Assembly: GCA_002794465.1 (NCBI GenBank)
Contig: MTSL01000041.1
Span: 47,113 to 111,112, forward strand
DNA from: Paramicrosporidium saccamoebae
Taxonomy: Eukaryota > Rozellomycota
Direction: 5' to 3'
Length of the DNA: 64,000 nt
The translations under genes and the position numbers were made by a program. Numbering within the stretch: the stretch's first letter is position 1; each line of letters begins with the position of its first letter. This document shows positions 58,939 to 64,000 of the stretch, in pieces. Below the pieces are notes generated by a model. That model made no database searches. It had not been told where the DNA came from and saw nothing but the letters and a program-made list of their open reading frames with translations.

Positions 58939-61071
58939 CTATGCTGCAAACTCTACGCCCGCAGAGGGGACGACCTGTTTCACAAATGCCAGGATACGCG
59001 CGTGTCTGGTCCATTTTCTCTGACTATCAACCGTGTCTTTACAGCGAACCTTTAAAATAAACTTGAGCGCATCAAAGTTCTTGTCAGCCGCACCATAATC
59101 AGCTGCAACTACGGCCCGCAACTCAAATGATTGGTAATAGTCCTTGTTGTTTGAGATCAAAAAGGCCTCAATCTGACGACGGAGATCAGCTAGTCTTTCC
59201 GTCTCCTCATCCACAGAAAGCCGGTTATGGTCTGGCGCCAGGATAGAAAATTCGACCCTCTCCCACTGCTCTCCGCCGCGTGAAAGATTGGTGAGTGGTC
59301 CAACTGCCAAGACGTGGTTCGGCATGGTCACCAGAAGCCCATTCCAGCGTTTGAAAACTGTATTTTGGATGTTAATATGCAGAACTGTGAGGATTTCCTC
59401 ATCATTATGACCCGCCTCTTTCCCAATCAGAACCCGATCACCAATGTCGTATGGATGCACAACAAAGAGAAACAGGAGGGAGCTAAAGGTCTTGTTGGCC
59501 GAGTCCATGATGATGAAATTCATTGCAAAGATGAATGATGCGGAAAAGCCCAGGATGTTCTGCACCTTGACACCCAGAATGGCCAGTAGCAGGAGGAACA
59601 GGCCTGCAGTTGACACTACCTTGCCAATAGTGTTCAGTATGGATAGCGCTGACCCAGTATTGGCGACATTTTGCACAAGGTTCCTCTGTTCGCGGAATAT
59701 TCGCACCAGTGCACCTTTGAACTCGCTCTTTGTGATTGCCCCATCTCGGTTCACATCAAAGACATAATAGGCATCTCGACAAGCATCCTTATTATCAATG
59801 ATGATTGAAAAATCCTCCATTGTTAAATAGTCGCGGCCAGCAGGGCACAAGTAGTGAAATGCCATCCTTGCCATAATCTTTGCATCGTAGTCGGTGCGTG
59901 GTGGGGCATTGGCAACAGATTCACATCCGTTCTTCTGGATCGCTCTCAAAATTTTGGACCGAAACTCGGAATAGTCTGTCGCAGCATCCTCAGGGCTTGA
60001 TTTGTTTCTTGACGCAGCAACTGTTATTGTACGACACCAATGGAACACAAATTCTGGGATAATGAATGGAAGATTGAACATGAAGTTTGAGTATTCAGTA
60101 GCACCGTTCTGCTCCTTTTGTTTATCCGCTCTTCGGGTGGAGCGCTCTTGATTTGCAGCCATCAGTAACTGATCAACAATATAAACTTTGAACTGATTCT
60201 CAATAATCCGCTTTTTAAAGGAAGTCTCTTGGAAGGAATTTTTCACCACCATCATGACCACAGAACCAACCGACATTACCAGCCCTGCCACAATACAAAA
60301 TAGGAACAGTCGCGGGACATGATCAAATCCACAAAATCCCTGAGCAACTGTGGCATCCTGTAGGAGTGTACTAGCGCCAAAATCTTCAAGACAGGATGCA
60401 GGAAAATTGGCAACCCAAAAAGCACCGGAAATGAAGGCACCTATTGAGATGGATAGTGGCACAGCCACGGCAGAGATCCTAGCAGGATGGTCAGTCTTTG
60501 ACAAAAATGTATTGGCCTGAAGATACTTTGACAACTTTTTCAGTCCTACATTTGTCCAAATTGGAGCAAAAACTAGGATTACAGCAAACAACGCCCAGGT
60601 ATCCAAGGAAGTACGTGCATAGACGGGTGTTTTTCCGTGGAGGAGCACTTTACAGGATAACCAAATTGTAGAACACAGCAGCAAGTGACCCAAAAGGAGA
60701 TTATTCAACAGATTAGGGGACAGAATATTCTTAACGGCGACATTTTCATCACGCTGTAGTTTGACTCCCTCCGTGTCCTCGCCAAAGGATTCTGCAAATT
60801 CACGCTCCTTCTCCCGATCATCCCCGATCCAATCAAAAGAATCACTGCTCGCGTTGGAGAGGCTTCCATCTTCTGATAGATTGGGTGATGAAATGGATGC
60901 GTTGGGGGATGGTTGTACTTCAAGTCTGTTGGATGCTTTGGGGGACGATTGTGCTTCAAGCTTGTTGGATGCTTTGAGGGACGATTGCGCTTCAAGCCTG
61001 TCAGATCCTGTCTCGGTAACACGTCGTCTAACTGGACCTTGAGAGTTCAATGTCTTTTGTGCGCCTTCCAT
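58939..61071 (-). CDS. MscS-type mechanosensitive channel with EF-hand
   Basis: 710 aa from the ATG at 61071. Residues about 25-62 are three 12-residue repeats (RLEAQSSLKASN, KLEAQSSPKASN, RLEVQPSPNASI) encoded by 36-nt tandem units. An acidic linker, four membrane helices and a loop rich in charged residues follow. An EF-hand at about 440-460 (FDVNRDGAITKSEF, all DxNxDG ligands) is followed by the pore helix and MscS beta domain: GFSASFIFAMNFIIMDSANK, then FVVHPYDIGDRVLIGKEAG, then ILTVLHINIQNTVFKRWNG. This is the Msy1/Msy2 arrangement of fungi, which gate Ca2+ release from the ER in hypo-osmotic shock. Complete. Confidence 0.92.
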   Translation of the reverse strand: MEGAQKTLNSQGPVRRRVTETGSDRLEAQSSLKASNKLEAQSSPKASNRLEVQPSPNASISSPNLSEDGSLSNASSDSFDWIGDDREKEREFAESFGEDTEGVKLQRDENVAVKNILSPNLLNNLLLGHLLLCSTIWLSCKVLLHGKTPVYARTSLDTWALFAVILVFAPIWTNVGLKKLSKYLQANTFLSKTDHPARISAVAVPLSISIGAFISGAFWVANFPASCLEDFGASTLLQDATVAQGFCGFDHVPRLFLFCIVAGLVMSVGSVVMMVVKNSFQETSFKKRIIENQFKVYIVDQLLMAANQERSTRRADKQKEQNGATEYSNFMFNLPFIIPEFVFHWCRTITVAASRNKSSPEDAATDYSEFRSKILRAIQKNGCESVANAPPRTDYDAKIMARMAFHYLCPAGRDYLTMEDFSIIIDNKDACRDAYYVFDVNRDGAITKSEFKGALVRIFREQRNLVQNVANTGSALSILNTIGKVVSTAGLFLLLLAILGVKVQNILGFSASFIFAMNFIIMDSANKTFSSLLFLFVVHPYDIGDRVLIGKEAGHNDEEILTVLHINIQNTVFKRWNGLLVTMPNHVLAVGPLTNLSRGGEQWERVEFSILAPDHNRLSVDEETERLADLRRQIEAFLISNNKDYYQSFELRAVVAADYGAADKNFDALKFILKVRCKDTVDSQRKWTRHARILAFVKQVVPSAGVEFAA

Positions 61072-61582
61072 GGTGTAATGATGCTGCAATGCTAATACGA
61101 GTTACTATAGTGGCTGTAAACAACGAGGCTCATTCGCCGGCGATCATGGTTTCCTACGTTCATTGGTTCGGATGGAGCAACAAGCACCGCGATTGGCTCG
61201 GTAAGAGAGTATTGCGTGTGGTGAGGTCCCACGAACAGTAATCAATTGTCGTGTATTTGCTACGAGAGCACGCTTTCAGATATTTTACCTTTTTAATAGA
61301 ACATGATCCTTACTCAGTTCATATTTATTAAGGGCACCATTACAGATTGCCGATTATAAGTGGATATTATCTAACTGGAGCCTTTGTAAATTCACCAACG
61401 TTGCGATTATCAGGCCGACTAATACATTCGTGCAGATTTCTCTTTCCATCACACCCCTCAGTCTCAACAAACCTCGCCAATTATCATATTACTTCATGCT
61501 CTGATTGACTCAAATAAGGATGGTTGCCGAGATGGGCGCTTATGCCCGTTTATAATAATTATAAAAGTATGGATAAGTGCAA
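61072..61582. other. Spacer between MscS and possible nucleoporin gene
   Basis: A 511-bp gap. A 50-codon + strand ORF (ATG near 61090 to the stop near 61241) has no family resemblance and overlaps the MscS promoter. The rest (61250-61580) is AT-rich without visible structure. Confidence 0.35.
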
Positions 61583-62194
61583 TCAGTTGAAATGAAACTG
61601 TGGCAATTCTGAGGCAGGGACACTGTAGCCCATTCTCCTAATATCAGTCGAGTCATCCCACCTAAATTCAAAGCTGGGCAGAGTAGGAGAATCTTCCATA
61701 GAAACAGAGTCATCCTCCACCGGCATTGGATCCTCAAATTGTGTTTGGCTCGTACCTACAGGCTTGTTTAGGGGAATAATGTCAATGATTGGCGTGTTTT
61801 CTTCAGGAATCTGTCGCACTGGATTGTCCAGTGCATCTAGGATCGTTTTGGCGGTTCTCGTCATAGCTACTGGAAGCTTTGCTGGTGCCTTTTCTACCTT
61901 GTCCACCTCGTCCATTGCAGTCCCCTTTGTCTCTATAACAGTCTCCTCTCGCCTAAGTAGCTCCCGTATTTGCCTTTTCACAGGTGTCATGTCTATTGCC
62001 TTAGGTGCTGGTTTCCGTATAGACCGCGGGATGGGGACGGGTGTGGCAAACACGGGCGCAGATTTGACAGTAGCGTCGCGTAGCCATTCAAGACAGACTG
62101 TAACTTCGGCAGAGGTGAGTGGAGCATCTCCTTTGGTGGAGAAAAAGTCGGACAAGCGACGGTAGGCGGGGAGGAGAGCTTCACCCAAGTCCAT
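61583..62194 (-). CDS. Nucleoporin-like protein (NUP1/NUP60/NUP153 type), tentative
   Basis: 203 aa, largely disordered. An N-terminal helix (LGEALLPAYRRLSDFFS) and a Pro/Lys-rich middle (IPRSIRKPAPKAIDMTPVKR) precede TAKTILDALDNPVRQIPEE. That segment resembles the TAKRIL-x-LE-x-MSSPL motif of nuclear-basket nucleoporins. The C-terminus is acidic with FEFRW. FG repeats are missing, unlike most such proteins, so the assignment rests on one motif. It could equally be an unrelated disordered nuclear protein. Confidence 0.35.
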   Translation of the reverse strand: MDLGEALLPAYRRLSDFFSTKGDAPLTSAEVTVCLEWLRDATVKSAPVFATPVPIPRSIRKPAPKAIDMTPVKRQIRELLRREETVIETKGTAMDEVDKVEKAPAKLPVAMTRTAKTILDALDNPVRQIPEENTPIIDIIPLNKPVGTSQTQFEDPMPVEDDSVSMEDSPTLPSFEFRWDDSTDIRRMGYSVPASELPQFHFN

Positions 62195-62537
62195 ATCTGG
62201 ACCCCTCTAATCCTGGTCAGCATCAGTCTCCAGGCAAAAATTTGTAACTCTAGTTATTGTAGAGGCGCATTTATAAAGAATCAACCTCTCTCTCTCAATA
62301 AAGAGTCTTTACTATAAATCTTACAAGTATATCATAGCTACGAAGCAAGCCCCCAAGAAAGAGTCTTTGCTACAAACCCTACAAGTGTGGTACATCTACA
62401 GACTATTTTATCACTTCTCAAACGAATCGCCAATATAACAGCAATTGCGGACCATGAGTAGTTTAGACTGTACCCACTTTGTACATTGACTTTCCGATAC
62501 TTTGAGCCCGACTTGACCAGGGTAGGAATTTTGCTGG
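62195..62537. other. Divergent promoter region of NOP56
   Basis: This 343-bp gap contains a direct repeat of about 30 nt (62299-62328 and 62358-62387: AAAGAGTCTTTRCTAYAAAYCYTACAAGT), 59 bp apart, with a CT-rich run (about 62284-62296) before it. No gene is seen. Confidence 0.5.
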
Positions 62538-64000
62538 ATGAGCAACACACTATACGTTCTCTTTGAGACGGCGTATGGGTATGCTCTATTTGAGCGCCTC
62601 GAAAGCGACGAAATCGGTCAAGAACTCGATGCAGTGACTGCGGCGATGCAAGACCTTGGCAAATTCGGCCGTGCCATCAAGCTCCAGGCCTTCCTTCCTT
62701 TTAAGAATGCGGCCGAGGCCCTGCAGAATATTAACGAGGTGAGTGAGGGCATTATGGGCGACACTCTGCGTCAGTTCTTGGAGCTGAATCTCCCAAAGAG
62801 CAAGAAGAGCAAGGATGGAACTCCCAAAAAGAGTGCCAGCTTCTCCCTGGGTGTCTCGGATAAAACCCTTGCCTCCACAATCAAGGGCGAGCTTGGTGTC
62901 GAATGTGTCTCAGATGAGACTGTCCTTGAGGTCGTCCGTGGGCTTCGTCTCTTTGCCCACACAATGCTGAAGCAGTTCCGTGAAGGCGACTTGGAGAAGG
63001 CACAACTTGGTCTTGGACATAGTTACTCCCGTGCCAAGGTCAAGTTCAACGTGCATCGTTCTGACAATATGATTATCCAGTCCAGTGCGCTTCTTGATCA
63101 GCTTGACAAGGACATTAACACTTTTGCCATGAGAATGCGCGAGTGGTACGGATGGCACTTCCCCGAGCTCACTCGTCTCATTCCCGATCATCGTCTTTTT
63201 GCCAAGGTGGCGCTGTCCATCCCTGACAAGTCCAGTGTCACCGAGGAGGATCTGCCCGCCATTGAGGCTGCCGCCGATGGAGATGCAGGCCTGGCAAAGC
63301 TCGTCTTGGAAGCCGCTCGCCATTCCATGGGAACTGACATTAATGAGCTCGACATGATCAACATTAAAAACTTTGCCCGCCGAGTGCTGGCGCTCAGCGA
63401 ATATCGCCTGAAGCTGCACTCTTACCTAACTGGGAAGATGGACATTGTCGCGCCCAACCTTAGTGCCCTGATTGGAGAAATTGTTGGGGCTCGTCTCATC
63501 TCGCATGCTGGCTCTTTAACCAACCTGAGCAAGTTCCCTGCCTCGACTGTTCAGATCCTGGGTGCTGAAAAGGCGCTCTTCCGTGCCCTAAAGACGAAAG
63601 GAAAGACACCCAAGTATGGGCTGATCTATCATTCGAGCTTTATTGGCAAGGCGGGAGCCAAGAATAAGGGACGCATTTCCCGTTATCTGGCAAACAAGTG
63701 CTCCATTGCCTCTCGCTTGGATTGCTTTGCTGATGTCCCCACAAACAAATTTGGTGATGCTCTGAGGGCTCAAGTCGAAGAACGTCTTGATTTCTACGAA
63801 AAGGGCACTCAACCCACCAAGAACGCCGATGTAATGTCCAAGGTGATGGCCATTGTCGAAAAGGAGCAGGCCAAGAAGGAGAAGAAGAGCAAGAAGAAGG
63901 ACGACAGCAAGGACGAGGTGGTCGTTGCTTCCCCCAAAAAGGACAAAAAGTCTCGCGAGTCCAAGAAGGAAGAGGCGGCCGCTGTCTCTCCCAAAAAGGA
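62538..64000 (+). CDS. NOP56: Box C/D snoRNP core protein NOP56 (3' end beyond window)
   Basis: An open frame of 487 codons to the window edge. The NOP5NT domain (about 3-70) starts LYVLFETAYGYALFE. The coiled-coil and Nop domain include LGLGHSYSRAKVKFNVHRSD, NMIIQSSALLDQLDKDINTF, LIGEIVGARLISHAGSLTNL, PASTVQILGAEKALFRALK, TPKYGLIYHSSFIGKAGAKN and KGRISRYLANKCSIASRLDC. A Lys/Glu tail begins at about 433 (KKEKKSKKKDD). The YHSSF and KNKGRISR blocks separate it from NOP58. It binds fibrillarin and box C/D RNAs to direct rRNA 2'-O-methylation. Strong codon bias, no intron. Confidence 0.95.
   Translation, partial: MSNTLYVLFETAYGYALFERLESDEIGQELDAVTAAMQDLGKFGRAIKLQAFLPFKNAAEALQNINEVSEGIMGDTLRQFLELNLPKSKKSKDGTPKKSASFSLGVSDKTLASTIKGELGVECVSDETVLEVVRGLRLFAHTMLKQFREGDLEKAQLGLGHSYSRAKVKFNVHRSDNMIIQSSALLDQLDKDINTFAMRMREWYGWHFPELTRLIPDHRLFAKVALSIPDKSSVTEEDLPAIEAAADGDAGLAKLVLEAARHSMGTDINELDMINIKNFARRVLALSEYRLKLHSYLTGKMDIVAPNLSALIGEIVGARLISHAGSLTNLSKFPASTVQILGAEKALFRALKTKGKTPKYGLIYHSSFIGKAGAKNKGRISRYLANKCSIASRLDCFADVPTNKFGDALRAQVEERLDFYEKGTQPTKNADVMSKVMAIVEKEQAKKEKKSKKKDDSKDEVVVASPKKDKKSRESKKEEAAAVSPKK

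Noticed and set aside
61090-61241. 50-codon + strand ORF divergent from the MscS gene
   Set aside because: No similarity or hydrophobic pattern of note; overlaps a promoter region; left as spacer.
62538-64000. NOP58
   Set aside because: The N-terminus, the SSFIGKAGAKNKGR block and the KYGLIYH block agree with NOP56.

Overview
The window is nuclear DNA of a fungus with a very compact genome. STE12 (fungus-specific DNA-binding domain) and ICE2 fix the kingdom. CDC24, ADA1, MED16, STE24 and WBP1 agree. There are about 40 protein genes in 64 kb, with intergenic gaps mostly of 15 to 600 bp. Spliceosomal introns occur in about a third of the genes, and every one I could place is 28 to 37 nt long, starts GTA and almost always ends TAG. 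A mitochondrial ribosomal protein (bL34m) implies a mitochondrion that still translates, which canonical Microsporidia lack. The mix of reduction, secreted and Cys-rich novelties and retained mitochondrial translation suggests an early-diverging lineage of the Rozellomycota / microsporidia-like kind. That placement is inference; no rRNA or tRNA gene was seen in the window.

Layout. 0-10 kb: RalGAP-alpha (runs off the left edge), a telobox Myb protein, two unrecognised single-span Cys-rich membrane proteins, an SLC35E-type transporter and a homeobox factor. 10-20 kb: DBP7-type helicase, CDC24, a small ORF, MED16 and an MFS carrier. 20-30 kb: ORC6, then three spliceosome-associated genes (WDR70, DHX35, PPIL4) interleaved with STE12 and EXO70. 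30-44 kb: bL34m, ICE2, a second MFS carrier, WBP1, a four-part glycosyltransferase, Pol III RPC2, a CARNMT1-type methyltransferase and ADA1. 44-53 kb: LITAF-like protein, a two-span small protein, a cAMP phosphodiesterase, two tandem choline-transporter-like genes, CTF18 and the V-ATPase c subunit. 53-64 kb: a tandem pair of an undescribed secreted family (one damaged, one intact and very basic), an RRM protein, STE24, an EF-hand MscS channel, a possible nucleoporin and NOP56 (runs off the right edge).

Spacers hold little besides degenerate short tandem repeats with periods of 7, 10, 11, 22, 28 and 39/42 nt. Start codons can be 26 bp apart on opposite strands, so promoters and UTRs must be very short or overlapping. 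Functional themes: polarity and exocytosis (CDC24, EXO70, RalGAP, STE24), ER and Golgi glycosylation (WBP1, ICE2, glycosyltransferase, SLC35), Pol II/Pol III transcription, splicing, replication (ORC6, CTF18) and ribosome biogenesis (DBP7, NOP56). The most novel items are the secreted tandem family at 53.5-55.0 kb, the multidomain glycosyltransferase at 34.5-37.4 kb and the uniform micro-introns.
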